Assembly (NCBI RefSeq): GCF_900096955.1
Contig: NZ_FMYL01000007.1
Location: 124,001 to 188,000, forward strand
DNA: 64,000 nucleotides
Direction: 5' to 3'
Origin: Acinetobacter boissieri
GTDB lineage: Bacteria; Pseudomonadota; Gammaproteobacteria; Pseudomonadales; Moraxellaceae
The position numbers were made by a program, and so were the translations under genes. Below are positions 1 to 9,121 of the stretch, piece after piece. Numbering within the stretch: the first letter of the stretch is position 1; each line of letters starts with the position of its first letter. Below the pieces are notes generated by a model, which was given only the letters and a program-made list of their open reading frames with translations, was not told the DNA's origin and made no database searches.

Positions 1-397
1 TTTTACTGATGTTACTAAATGCGGTATTTTTACAGCGCGTACCGTTACTAGTTATTAAAAATGAAGCCTGTTTTGAATCTGCACTCGTATTTTGAGCAAT
101 AATAGACCAGTCAGACCCCGTTGTATTATTACTCGTTAACGTATTTCCAGCCTGGTCAGTTAATGTAAAGGTATAGCCTTGAATGCCACTTAAAGCAGAA
201 CTATAGTTAATATAACTAAAGTTCCGTGCTTTATAGCGTTCTAACAAGACACTTTCATTTTGCATCGCTTGTATAGCGCGACCTTCATTTACTGTACGGA
301 CATATGATTGATAACTTGGTATTGCCACCGCCACTAAAATAGCAACAATGACAACAACAATCATCATCTCAATTAAAGTGAATCCTTTACTTCTCAT
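1..397 (-). CDS. pilE: type IV pilus minor pilin PilE/ComE (C-terminus cut by window edge)
   Basis: The 132 codons visible begin with the short leader MRSKG followed by FTLIEMMIVVVIVAILVAVAI, a class III signal: prepilin peptidase cuts between G and F, and Glu5 of the mature protein (FTLIE) is present. The remainder looks like a PilE-type globular head (Tyr-rich, TFTLTDQAGN segment, one Cys near the visible end). It would be a minor pilin in the type IV pilus tip complex; in Acinetobacter the gene after pilY1/comC is comE. The frame is still open at base 1, so the C-terminal end lies outside the window. It starts 18 bases after the pilY1 stop and is probably the distal part of the same operon. 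Confidence 0.85.
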   Translation of the reverse strand, partial: MRSKGFTLIEMMIVVVIVAILVAVAIPSYQSYVRTVNEGRAIQAMQNESVLLERYKARNFSYINYSSALSGIQGYTFTLTDQAGNTLTSNNTTGSDWSIIAQNTSADSKQASFLITSNGTRCKNTAFSNISK

Positions 398-415
398 TAT
401 GATCATCTAAAACAC

Positions 416-3400
416 TCACTGCCCAACCTCAACCCAATTTTTCGGGATAATTTTTTGGTTGTTTCTATACTGTCTAAATGGATTATCGGTTGATCCATTT
501 AGAACTGAAGCCACTGTAGATACCAAAGAGCGGTCATAACCATCTGCAGTTGGAGAAGCAACTGATGGAGAGACCAAGCCAGCACCAATTTCATTTCGTT
601 TAACACCACCAGAACATTGGCCATACGGCATACAAAATAAACTCACATAACTTTTACCCTTTACGCCGGAGCCACATAACCCAGATACACCATTTTGAGT
701 ATTATTAAAAGTTGTTACATACATATCATTACTCACAACGATTGGTATCTGAGTCACTTTCTCTGTCTGTAAAGTACTCAACGAGGCTGTTTTAAACCCG
801 TAGAACCAACCTGCAGCTGTTTGTACGTTTGTATCACCCATAGGAACAATTCTGCTGGCAATATTACTACTCGTTAGTGTTGCATTTTGACTGTTCAATC
901 CATCTACATCGGTATAAACGTAATTACCTTCATTATTTTTAGTTAGATTAAACAATCTATTTTTAACTACGTCTTTATCATAAATATTATAAATAGCATC
1001 ATCTTTATAATTTCCATCCGCAGTATTAAACATTGGAGAACTTCTATTACCCGCACCAATCGAAATCACTGTAAACAGCTGATTATCTTTTTTATATACT
1101 GAAAATGCTGGCATGTCATAAAAACGTGGGCTATATTTTCCGTTATTTAAATTCATTAGACGTACAGGTGGTTTTGCAAAAAGATTACTGTCTGGTGCAT
1201 TATTATTTATATCTATACGCCATACTTGTCCACCTAAGTCACCAAAATACAAGTGATCCACCAAACCATCTAAATTACGGTCGACTGTTCTAATTTGGCT
1301 CACCACACTGTATTTCATATCTGGGACATTACTATATTTCACAGTTGAACTGGTATTATTTGCAGTTGCATTCGCACCAGCCCACCACAGTAGCTCGCCG
1401 GTTAGAGCATCAAACATATAAACGCCTGCACCCTTTTTGGTTCTTTGCTCATATTCTGCAGACTCATAGCCTGAGTAGACGCCTCGTTTTCCTGCTGAAT
1501 AATCAAACTCACCATCTCCATCGTCACCTCCAGCATCATACCCCCCACTAACAAACATAACTAATCGTTTCTTATTTTGCCAATTTACCCACGCTGTGGT
1601 TGGTTTCGCCCAACTCTGCCCCATAAAATCTAACTCAGGGTAGGTTTTATCCGAAACAGTTTGCGATTGAGAAAATACTTTTTTATCTTCTGGACTAATG
1701 TGAAACAAAATAGATGGTGCATCCATATCCTTTAAATCAATCGCATAATAACTGCGTCCACCCATACGTAGCCCACCATAAATAATTTGTTTACCTGTGG
1801 TACTATTTTCACCATTGCCAACAGTCACTTTACCTGTACTGCTATCTTTTGTAACGTATTCTGTATAATTTGTCCACGGTGCATCAATACCATAAAACAA
1901 ACTACCGACACCTCCAGAGGTCGTATCAAAACGAGCAAATGCTTCTTTCTGTGTTTTTGCGAGCTCATTCGGCATAAATGCAAATTTTTCAATACCTGTC
2001 GTTGCATCTACAACATGCAATAACCCTTGAGTTGAACCAAAAACAATATAATCGGCACGCTCTTTCGTTACGACTTTATTATTATCAACTTGGATAATCC
2101 CTTCATTGGTGAGTAATAATGGTGATGAATGCAATAGCGCTCCCATTTGTCTGAGCTCTGCTGTATTTTTTAAATCATTCATGGTTCTTGGTAAATTCTT
2201 TAAATCTATATTAAAACCAAGTAAAGATAGTAAATATCCTCTATCCGCATCGGATCCATTATTTAAATCATCTAAGCCCAGTTTTCTTAGACCAACACCA
2301 TCTGTCGAAAGATCTAATTTACGATCAGTCCAAACAACTCGATTAAACTCACTATCATTTTTCACACCTAGTGGCAATCTGGCTGTCACTCCACCCACTA
2401 AGTCACTAGAACTGCGTGCCCAGAAATCATAATTACTAATAATTTCACCGGCACCATTCTGAATGTTATTTTTGTTTTGATCTTTCAAGAAACCACCATC
2501 AACCACATATTTCTTTAAATTACCTAACCATAGTTGATAGTTTTTATCTGGTGTTGGCTGAAACTGTGAAAAGTAAGCATTATTTCTTAGTGCTAATGGG
2601 TTTAAATTATCTATTGGTACTGTTGCAGCGCCTGTTGTTACAGGTGGAATATCTCCACTCGTATTAGTAATAAACATATTTACACTGCTCACAATATCTG
2701 AAGCCTTGGACCCAGCATACCAACCTCCCTTAGCATACACTCCCCATTTTGCGGCATTTTTTACACTAACACTGGCACTAGAGTTATCAATATTATCAAT
2801 ATTTTGTTGTTGTGTGAGCGACGGGCTATATGATGTTAAACCACTAAATTCACCACCAAAACCAACCACAGCCGTTTTTATTGAGCGCCCCAAGGGATTT
2901 TTATTTTTATCCAATAATAACTGTGAAAAACTACCAATACACGCCCAACCACTATCATCCGATCCAGCAGCCAACGGGCTTGCAGAACAATTTAACATTG
3001 AACGATAACTTGAGGTCAAAGAGGTTTGCATAATATTACTTGCGGCACTGCTGCTAGACGCATTAGGCTGACCGTCAGTTAATACATATATGCCCTGTCC
3101 AGTACATTGTGCATTATCTTGATTGAGTGAATCAGGCTTTCTATATTGTGTAGAACTATTTTTAGCTGTTGAAGTGGAATTATTAAATCCACTATAAGTA
3201 GCTCCAAAAGTGGTTGTTCCCATTAAATAAGCCGCTGTTTCTGCATAAGCATGTGCTGTTGGTGTTCCACCACCTGCTGTTAAATTTGCAATTTCTGCCA
3301 ATAAAGTTGCTCTTTGGTCTTTATTACTACTTACGCTTGTATTCAAAGGTCTCGCAGGCACAACAATATAACCCGTACTATTATCCGATCTATAAGAAAA

Positions 3401-4111
3401 AGCAGATAACCCAATTATTTTATCATTTGAAAGTCTTGATACAGTTGAAGAACCTTGTAGTAGATCGAACATACCATCTTTAACTTTAGTGATACGGTCA
3501 TAAAATTTTTGCGCATTATATTTAAAATAATAAGTTGCATTACCATTTGAACTCGAGTTATAACTGGCTAATACATTAGCAGAAGGTGCACCCACGATAC
3601 TTGTACATGCATCTTGGCTCGATGAACCAGCACTACCACAACTATAATAATCATATCTGTCACTCACCCAATACCAGCGTCGCCCACTCCAGCGCCACTC
3701 TCCAGGCACATACAACCTTTTAAAAAAATAGGTCATATTGTTAGCTGAAACTGCACTACAATAGTTTCTTGTATAAGGGCGGTCGGTCGTCGATGCATCG
3801 CTCTCAAACGCTGTAAATTGATAACCAGAAGGGATATCACATGCAGAAATCCCAATACTACAATATGCATTTGATGGATTATTACTACAATAGCTAGATG
3901 TATAACCAAACCTTATTCCAAATGTTGATGTCATGCTTCCTGAAATATCCAGAAGAAACATTAGTGTAGGCGGTGTTGTTGTTCCTGTTTGATATATTTC
4001 AATATCACTAGCATAACTCGTTTGTGCTATACCTAACATCATACAAACACAGCTAATCCATCTAGATTGTTTCAAGACAAAAGGAAAGCTTTTATTTAAA
4101 CTCAGATCCAT
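416..4111 (-). CDS. pilY1: type IV pilus tip adhesin PilY1 / ComC
   Basis: 1231 residues from the chosen ATG at 4111, which follows the pilX stop and has an AGGGGA ribosome-binding site; an in-frame ATG at 4141 would overlap pilX. There is a Sec signal peptide (predicted cleavage after TSYA, about residue 34). A von Willebrand A-like N-terminal half has the MIDAS motif DISGS at residues 55-59. The C-terminal PilY1 beta-propeller carries a calcium-loop-like DRNLDGLVD at about residues 944-952. The region between is rich in Ser, Asn and Tyr and is typically variable. PilY1 sits at the pilus tip with the minor pilins, primes assembly and controls retraction. In Acinetobacter baylyi the orthologue ComC is needed for DNA uptake. 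Confidence 0.92.
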   Translation of the reverse strand: MDLSLNKSFPFVLKQSRWISCVCMMLGIAQTSYASDIEIYQTGTTTPPTLMFLLDISGSMTSTFGIRFGYTSSYCSNNPSNAYCSIGISACDIPSGYQFTAFESDASTTDRPYTRNYCSAVSANNMTYFFKRLYVPGEWRWSGRRWYWVSDRYDYYSCGSAGSSSQDACTSIVGAPSANVLASYNSSSNGNATYYFKYNAQKFYDRITKVKDGMFDLLQGSSTVSRLSNDKIIGLSAFSYRSDNSTGYIVVPARPLNTSVSSNKDQRATLLAEIANLTAGGGTPTAHAYAETAAYLMGTTTFGATYSGFNNSTSTAKNSSTQYRKPDSLNQDNAQCTGQGIYVLTDGQPNASSSSAASNIMQTSLTSSYRSMLNCSASPLAAGSDDSGWACIGSFSQLLLDKNKNPLGRSIKTAVVGFGGEFSGLTSYSPSLTQQQNIDNIDNSSASVSVKNAAKWGVYAKGGWYAGSKASDIVSSVNMFITNTSGDIPPVTTGAATVPIDNLNPLALRNNAYFSQFQPTPDKNYQLWLGNLKKYVVDGGFLKDQNKNNIQNGAGEIISNYDFWARSSSDLVGGVTARLPLGVKNDSEFNRVVWTDRKLDLSTDGVGLRKLGLDDLNNGSDADRGYLLSLLGFNIDLKNLPRTMNDLKNTAELRQMGALLHSSPLLLTNEGIIQVDNNKVVTKERADYIVFGSTQGLLHVVDATTGIEKFAFMPNELAKTQKEAFARFDTTSGGVGSLFYGIDAPWTNYTEYVTKDSSTGKVTVGNGENSTTGKQIIYGGLRMGGRSYYAIDLKDMDAPSILFHISPEDKKVFSQSQTVSDKTYPELDFMGQSWAKPTTAWVNWQNKKRLVMFVSGGYDAGGDDGDGEFDYSAGKRGVYSGYESAEYEQRTKKGAGVYMFDALTGELLWWAGANATANNTSSTVKYSNVPDMKYSVVSQIRTVDRNLDGLVDHLYFGDLGGQVWRIDINNNAPDSNLFAKPPVRLMNLNNGKYSPRFYDMPAFSVYKKDNQLFTVISIGAGNRSSPMFNTADGNYKDDAIYNIYDKDVVKNRLFNLTKNNEGNYVYTDVDGLNSQNATLTSSNIASRIVPMGDTNVQTAAGWFYGFKTASLSTLQTEKVTQIPIVVSNDMYVTTFNNTQNGVSGLCGSGVKGKSYVSLFCMPYGQCSGGVKRNEIGAGLVSPSVASPTADGYDRSLVSTVASVLNGSTDNPFRQYRNNQKIIPKNWVEVGQ

Positions 4112-4121
4112 TATATTTCCC

Positions 4122-4931
4122 CTATACGCCTTCAAGATCATTCTGTACTAAGTTGTAATCACTGTATTGTGTTGAAAAAGGAACACCTAACTGATTTAAA
4201 CAGGTTGAAATAGTTTTTAAAGAATCTTCGGTCGGCGTTGACGATGTCGGTACAACTGGATTATTCATATGAGAATTAAGACACGTATTAATGGCCGCGC
4301 CAGATGCTGTAGACATACTTGGCATGAGAGAGACAGCATAGACACGAATCACTTGGTTACTTTGTGTATTATTTCCACCACCAGCGGTTGCATTCAGTGA
4401 TTGTGCATCTGTACCTAAGCTATGCCCCGTAAAAGCACCGGATTCAGTTGAGGTAGTAGACGTACCAATATTTTGAATAGAAACTTGCGTTAAAATAGCA
4501 TTTCGACCACTAGTAAAAAAATTACGGCTGGCTTGGCTCACTTGGCAATATCCTAATGTACCGGAAATGCTGCCATTTGGGGCAGAGGCACCATCTTGCC
4601 ACTCTATTGTGCTGTATCTAGTGACATTAAAAAAATCAGCACTATTTTTTTGATAGCAAAATACAATTTCTTGTGACTTAGAAACACTATTCATTGAACG
4701 CCCCAAACTCCCACTAATAGTGAGAATTAACGACTCTGAAGCATTTTGTACTTTCATTAAAGCAGCATCTGAACTTTGGAACAGAAGTTGTTTCGCCTGG
4801 GCATTGGTTGCAATATTTAATGAAGTCATACTCTGTCTAACAATCATGGCACCAATCATCGCCGTTAAAATCAGCACACACAGTACAATAATCAGTGTTG
4901 CACCCTTTTGGGTAGATAATCGATTCATCAT
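4122..4931 (-). CDS. pilX: minor pilin assembly protein PilX
   Basis: 269 residues. The N-terminus MMNRLSTQKGATLIIVLCVL is a PilX-type prepilin leader: cleavage would be after G (KG/ATL), followed by a long hydrophobic helix. Unlike the other minor pilins it lacks the FTLIE Glu5 motif, as is usual for PilX/GspK-like tip subunits. The pilW stop overlaps the first ATG (ATGA); a second ATG three bases on (4928) has better spacing from the GGAG site, so the true start may be there. It is predicted to form the pilus-tip priming complex with PilV, PilW, FimU and PilY1. Confidence 0.85.
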   Translation of the reverse strand: MMNRLSTQKGATLIIVLCVLILTAMIGAMIVRQSMTSLNIATNAQAKQLLFQSSDAALMKVQNASESLILTISGSLGRSMNSVSKSQEIVFCYQKNSADFFNVTRYSTIEWQDGASAPNGSISGTLGYCQVSQASRNFFTSGRNAILTQVSIQNIGTSTTSTESGAFTGHSLGTDAQSLNATAGGGNNTQSNQVIRVYAVSLMPSMSTASGAAINTCLNSHMNNPVVPTSSTPTEDSLKTISTCLNQLGVPFSTQYSDYNLVQNDLEGV

Positions 4932-5767
4932 GATGCTCCCCCACCAATTGCATTACGGAAAGCAACCGTTTGCTCTAAAACAACACGTAAATTACTTGTT
5001 GTTGTGTTTGTAGAATTAAGTGCGACCGTACGGTCCAAAACACGTATACTTTGCCCTTGATTAAAAGCAATATTTGTTCCTATTGTTTGATTAGATGTAA
5101 CTAATATACCAAGCTTTACACCCACAATGTTATCCACACCGTTATACGTATTAATTGAAACATCACGTAAAGCACTGTCACCACTTCTTTGCACCGACAA
5201 CAAGACACGGAAGTAATCTACGCCTGGCATAATCAATTGAGCATTAGATCCTAAACTACCAACATTCCCATCTCTATTTGAAGTACAAACTAAACCACCA
5301 TTTTGCCTAACAAAATAGCGTTCAACAACATATCTACTTTGTGTGACTTGTTGTCCGGTACAATCAAAAAAACCTTGGTTCACTTGGTCTTGAGGCACAA
5401 GGTACTGTATCGTTAATTGATCACTATTTCCTACATTAACACGGTTAGATGCGCTATCACTTGCAGCATTTAACGTAACAAACCCATTACTTACACCACT
5501 TAAATTTGTACTAGTCAAAACAATCCCACCATTAGGAGAATTATTATTCACTGTTTCTCCGTCTGAACCAAAGTTTGCTTTTCTTATATTTTTAACCATA
5601 TAGTCTAGTGAGAAGTTTGACCCATCTTGAATTTCAGAAGTAGCTTGCTGCAGTGCTTGGCTACGTTGACCAGAAAGAAACAACATGAGTGCAATAGAAG
5701 AAATGATTGTTCCTAAGAGTAAAGCAATCAGCAGTTCAACCATTGTAAAGCCCTTTTGCATATGCAT
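4928..5767 (-). CDS. pilW: minor pilin PilW / ComB
   Basis: 279 residues from the ATG at 5767. This start sits in a TAATG overlap with the pilV stop and has GGAGG seven bases upstream; the frame stays open a further eight codons upstream into pilV but without such support. The leader MHMQKG is followed by FTMVELLIALLLGTIISSIALMLF, a canonical prepilin cleavage site with Glu5. The long C-terminal domain matches PilW size. A. baylyi ComB is the counterpart required for natural transformation. Translation is probably coupled to pilV upstream and pilX downstream. Confidence 0.88.
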   Translation of the reverse strand: MHMQKGFTMVELLIALLLGTIISSIALMLFLSGQRSQALQQATSEIQDGSNFSLDYMVKNIRKANFGSDGETVNNNSPNGGIVLTSTNLSGVSNGFVTLNAASDSASNRVNVGNSDQLTIQYLVPQDQVNQGFFDCTGQQVTQSRYVVERYFVRQNGGLVCTSNRDGNVGSLGSNAQLIMPGVDYFRVLLSVQRSGDSALRDVSINTYNGVDNIVGVKLGILVTSNQTIGTNIAFNQGQSIRVLDRTVALNSTNTTTSNLRVVLEQTVAFRNAIGGGAS

Positions 5768-6294
5768 TAAAAGACCTCCATGACGGTACATGTCGAGTTA
5801 TTTCTATAGGTAAAGCCATTATCGCTACTGACAGTACAAGAGTTTAAATTATCAGCATCAGTTGCACTATTGCTCGGCAAAGTTTTCCCCCATGCAACAT
5901 AAATACATTGTTTACCATTTAAACCACTTGGACAAGTTTGCATATTTATTGACATCCCCAAAGCAAGCGCATTTAAATACGATTGATTCACATCAAAAGC
6001 TGCTTTTTGAGCCGCAGTACAATACGTATCAAAACAATTTGTGCTACTCGACTTTTGACTTTCTTCACTTCCCATTTGCATTGTATATGTCGAGATTTGT
6101 GTACTATTTATTCTTATTTTTTCAGCTAAATCACGGGCAACATTCATGGCTAAAATACGGTTTGATGCCTCTCGCCCTGCTTCAGCGGCCCTTAACTGAA
6201 GTCCAACAAAACCTAAAACAGCAACAGATAAAATGAGTAGTGCTACCAAAACCTCAATCATCCCCACCCCTTTCTGTCGTTTAGAAAAGTTCAT
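5767..6294 (-). CDS. pilV: minor pilin PilV
   Basis: 175 residues from the ATG at 6294, which overlaps the fimU stop as TAATG and has a GGGGG-rich ribosome-binding site; a GTG two codons earlier is possible. Leader MNFSKRQKG, then VGMIEVLVALLILSVAVLGF, with the Glu at mature position 5 (VGMIE) as in PilV/GspI-type pilins. Four cysteines are visible in the head domain (FDTYC, TCPSG, KQC, SCT), as expected for disulfide-stabilised minor pilins. It is part of the tip-priming complex with FimU, PilW, PilX and PilY1. Confidence 0.87.
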   Translation of the reverse strand: MNFSKRQKGVGMIEVLVALLILSVAVLGFVGLQLRAAEAGREASNRILAMNVARDLAEKIRINSTQISTYTMQMGSEESQKSSSTNCFDTYCTAAQKAAFDVNQSYLNALALGMSINMQTCPSGLNGKQCIYVAWGKTLPSNSATDADNLNSCTVSSDNGFTYRNNSTCTVMEVF

Positions 6295-6722
6295 TAACAC
6301 CCCCCACTTGCTGTTAGTACCACTGTACCAAAACGTGTTAAAGTAAAGTTACGACTAACTTTAAGGTTCTTATCACACACAGAAAAGCTAGTATCAGCAG
6401 CTAAGTTCGTCACTCCCATTGGAGTTAATCTAACAGTGGTTAAACTCGGTGAATTCAACACATTGTAGCCAGATGGGGCCCAATTCAAGACCGTTGTAGT
6501 ATCTGCGGTTTGACTATTTAAATTTACAGTAACATCACGCCTTAGAATAACTGCTTGGCTACGTGCCTGTGAAAATTGCCTAATTAAATTCTGTGTATCT
6601 CGATCCAAACGTTGCCGTTTAATCATATTGGAGAATGAAGGTACAGCCATTGTTGCAATAATCGCCATAATTACGATTGTGACCATTAACTCAATGAGTG
6701 TAAAACCACGTATTAATTTCAC
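6294..6722 (-). CDS. fimU: minor pilin FimU/FimT (GspH family)
   Basis: 142 residues from a GTG at 6722 preceded by GGGGAAG; this gives the compact leader VKLIRG before FTLIELMVTIVIMAIIATMAV. A longer open frame to 6755 would give an unusually long hydrophobic leader and is disfavoured. The body has the GspH-like pattern (LIRQFSQARSQAVILRRDVTV), with one Cys near the middle of the head and one at the extreme C-terminus. It is the first gene of the minor-pilin operon, starting 38 bases past the ispH terminator. GspH-like FimU and FimT are close relatives; the operon position favours FimU. Confidence 0.82.
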   Translation of the reverse strand: MKLIRGFTLIELMVTIVIMAIIATMAVPSFSNMIKRQRLDRDTQNLIRQFSQARSQAVILRRDVTVNLNSQTADTTTVLNWAPSGYNVLNSPSLTTVRLTPMGVTNLAADTSFSVCDKNLKVSRNFTLTRFGTVVLTASGGC

Positions 6723-6759
6723 CAATCTTCCCCAAAAAAACAAGCCCAAGTACAACCGT

Positions 6760-6787
6760 AAAAAAAAAGCGGACTTTAAAGCCCGCT
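6760..6787 (-). terminator. intrinsic terminator after ispH
   Basis: Read on the minus strand, the arms AGCGGGC and GTCCGCT enclose a TTTAAA loop (one G-T pair) and are followed by nine T. It ends ispH transcription before the minor-pilin operon. Confidence 0.85.
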
Positions 6788-6809
6788 TCCATTGTATGCT
6801 GTTTTTGTT

Positions 6810-6902
6810 AAGATTGTACTACTTGTACTCTTAATTCTTTAAAATTGTATTACCCGTACTCTTAATTCTTTAAGATTGTACTACTTGTATTCTTAATTCT
6901 TT
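6810..6902. repeat. three tandem 31-bp copies spanning the ispH stop
   Basis: Three adjacent 31-base units (6810-6840, 6841-6871, 6872-6902), the outer two differing at one position and the middle one at a few. The rightmost unit encodes the last IspH residues ([10 protein letters not shown]); the TAA stop forms at the unit boundary. The other two lie in the 3' untranslated region before the terminator. Confidence 0.9.
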
Positions 6903-7820
6903 CGGTAAACTAAACGTAATATTTTCTTCACGACCATCTAACTCTTGTGGAGCCTGTGCTCCCCAGTCTTTTAACCGCTGAATTACTTGTTTAATTAAAA
7001 TTTCTGGTGCAGATGCGCCTGCCGTTACACCAATTTTAGTCTCTGGTTTAAACCAATCAGACTGCAATTCTTGTGCGTTATCCACTAAAAATGCTGTTTT
7101 CCCCATACGCTCAGCGAGCTCTCTCAAGCGATTCGAGTTTGATGAATTCGGTGAACCGACCACTAAAACCACATCACACTGCTGTGCTAAATCACGAACA
7201 GCATCTTGACGATTCTGTGTGGCATAGCAAATATCATCTTTACGAGGTCCTTTAATTTCGGGAAATTTATCTCGCAAGGCATCAATCACTTTAGCAGTAT
7301 CATCAATTGAAAGTGTTGTTTGTGTCACAAAAGCCAAATGTTCAGCATTGGTCACTTCCAGTTGCGCTACATCTTGCTCATCTTCAACCAAATAAATTTG
7401 ACCACCATATTGTAAATCGTATTGTCCCATGGTGCCTTCCACTTCTGGATGACCATGATGCCCAATTAAAATGGCCTCTCTGGCTTCTCTAGCATATTTA
7501 GTCACTTCAATATGTACTTTAGTGACCAATGGGCATGTTGCATCAAACACCTTTAAGCCACGGCGTTTTGCTTCATCTTGCACGGCTTTAGACACACCAT
7601 GCGCACTAAAAATCACAATATTGTCGTCAGGAACCTGATCAAGCTCATCTACAAAAATTGCACCACGCTGACGCAAATCATCAACGACAAATTTATTATG
7701 TACCACTTCATGACGTACATAAATAGGATGCTCAAAACACTCAAGTGCTCTATTCACGATCGCAATGGCGCGATCAACACCTGCACAGAAACCTCGTGGA
7801 TTCGCCAATACAATTTCCAT
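6870..7820 (-). CDS. ispH: 4-hydroxy-3-methylbut-2-enyl diphosphate reductase IspH (LytB)
   Basis: 316 residues. It catalyses the last step of the MEP isoprenoid pathway, reducing HMBPP to IPP and DMAPP with a [4Fe-4S] cluster. The three cluster cysteines are visible at C12 ([11 protein letters not shown]), C96 ([11 protein letters not shown]) and C198 (ICYATQNRQ), and the catalytic Glu at 126 in HGHPEVEGT. The start at 7820 has GAGG five bases upstream and gives the family N-terminus [12 protein letters not shown]; the frame extends five codons further without support. The C-terminal codons lie within a 31-bp tandem repeat. It is divergent from gmk. Confidence 0.97.
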   Translation of the reverse strand: MEIVLANPRGFCAGVDRAIAIVNRALECFEHPIYVRHEVVHNKFVVDDLRQRGAIFVDELDQVPDDNIVIFSAHGVSKAVQDEAKRRGLKVFDATCPLVTKVHIEVTKYAREAREAILIGHHGHPEVEGTMGQYDLQYGGQIYLVEDEQDVAQLEVTNAEHLAFVTQTTLSIDDTAKVIDALRDKFPEIKGPRKDDICYATQNRQDAVRDLAQQCDVVLVVGSPNSSNSNRLRELAERMGKTAFLVDNAQELQSDWFKPETKIGVTAGASAPEILIKQVIQRLKDWGAQAPQELDGREENITFSLPKELRIQVVQS

Positions 7821-7951
7821 AAAATCCTCAATCACACTCGAAACAACTGATTTTTTGCGTTTTATACGCCATTCAAATCAAATAAGCTATTCAGTTTAGC
7901 TACAGTCTACTTTAAAATAGAGAAGATATTTTATCATATCAGGAAAATATC

Positions 7952-8572
7952 ATGTCAGGTCTCTTGTTTGTTGTTTCTGCTGCATCAGGAACAGGCAAAA
8001 CCTCTTTGGTGAAAGCCCTGCTTGAGCGTGTGACTAACTTACACGTATCTGTATCACATACCACCCGTGGCCAGCGTTCCGGTGAGCTCAATGGTGTGCA
8101 TTACCACTTTACATCAAAAGAAGATTTTTTAAACCAAGTCAAACAAGATGGGTTTATTGAATATGCTGAAGTTTTTGGCAACTACTATGGCACGTCTCAA
8201 ACCACTGTTCGCCAACAACTTGAGCAAGGCCATGACGTACTACTCGAAATTGATTGGCAAGGCGCAGAGCAAGTCCGTCATATTTTTCCCAAGGCTAAAC
8301 AAATTTTTATTTTACCACCAAGCCAATTCGACTTACGTCAACGTCTTTCCAACCGCGGCACAGACAGTGTAGAAATTATTGAGCATCGTTTAAGCTGTGC
8401 TGTTGAAGACATGCAACAATACACACATTTTGATTACGTGATTATTAACGATGACTTCAACAAAGCATTACATGATCTTGAATCTATTGTGAGTGCAAAT
8501 CGTTTAAGTATGCAACAACAAGCCATACGCCATCAGGCACTCATTGAAAAATTATTACGTGTTGAGCCGTAA
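7952..8572 (+). CDS. gmk: guanylate kinase
   Basis: 206 residues. It phosphorylates GMP to GDP with ATP. The P-loop is ASGTGKTS at residues 11-18, slightly different from the common GPSGAGKS form but keeping GxGKT/S. GMP-binding segments follow (SHTTRGQRSGELNGVHYHF, then FIEYAEVFGNYYGTS), and the lid Arg motif RLSNRGTD. It starts with ATG after AGGAAAATATC. Its position before rpoZ and spoT is the classic gmk-rpoZ-spoT purine/stringent-response cluster. Confidence 0.97.
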   Translation: MSGLLFVVSAASGTGKTSLVKALLERVTNLHVSVSHTTRGQRSGELNGVHYHFTSKEDFLNQVKQDGFIEYAEVFGNYYGTSQTTVRQQLEQGHDVLLEIDWQGAEQVRHIFPKAKQIFILPPSQFDLRQRLSNRGTDSVEIIEHRLSCAVEDMQQYTHFDYVIINDDFNKALHDLESIVSANRLSMQQQAIRHQALIEKLLRVEP

Positions 8573-8647
8573 GGTTGCTTGAGTCTGACTAAAAAGCGAC
8601 TTATAATGCAAGGCTTGGTTAATTTTAACTCACACTAGAGATACATT

Positions 8648-8926
8648 ATGGCACGCGTAACCGTTGAAGATTGTTTAGAACATGTAGATAACCGCTTTGA
8701 GTTAGTACTTGTAGCTAGTAAACGTGCGCGCCAATTGTCACGTCAAGGTCTTGAACCAACTGTTGAGTGGGACAATGACAAACCGACTGTGGTTTCACTA
8801 CGTGAAATTGCACTTGGCCATGTGACCAAAGACATTTTAAAACAACGTGATCAAGACTATCAACGTTCGAACTTAGACCTCGCTTTATCTGCAAACAATT
8901 TAGGTTTAGATAATTTTTCATTCTAA
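8648..8926 (+). CDS. rpoZ: DNA-directed RNA polymerase omega subunit
   Basis: 92 residues with the omega N-terminus [20 protein letters not shown] and the conserved helix [13 protein letters not shown]. Omega binds the beta-prime subunit, helps core assembly and in many proteobacteria contributes to ppGpp binding. It lies 75 bases after gmk and is followed by its own strong terminator, which separates it from spoT. Confidence 0.97.
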   Translation: MARVTVEDCLEHVDNRFELVLVASKRARQLSRQGLEPTVEWDNDKPTVVSLREIALGHVTKDILKQRDQDYQRSNLDLALSANNLGLDNFSF

Positions 8927-8941
8927 ATCTAAATTTAAAAC

Positions 8942-8973
8942 AAAGCCTAGTCTGTCATGCTAGGCTTTTTTTA
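8942..8973 (+). terminator. intrinsic terminator after rpoZ
   Basis: AAAGCCTAG and CTAGGCTTT arms around a nine-base loop, followed by a run of T. Confidence 0.88.
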
Positions 8974-9121
8974 TTCACCTTTTTAACCAATATGGCTAAA
9001 AAAGATGGCTTCCATTGAAAAATACACTGGCTTTTAATCAAGAAAATTTGACAAATGCAACAGAATGCTTTTGATTAGAAGACCTGCATACTTTTTTATT
9101 TACTTACACAAAGGACGTTTT

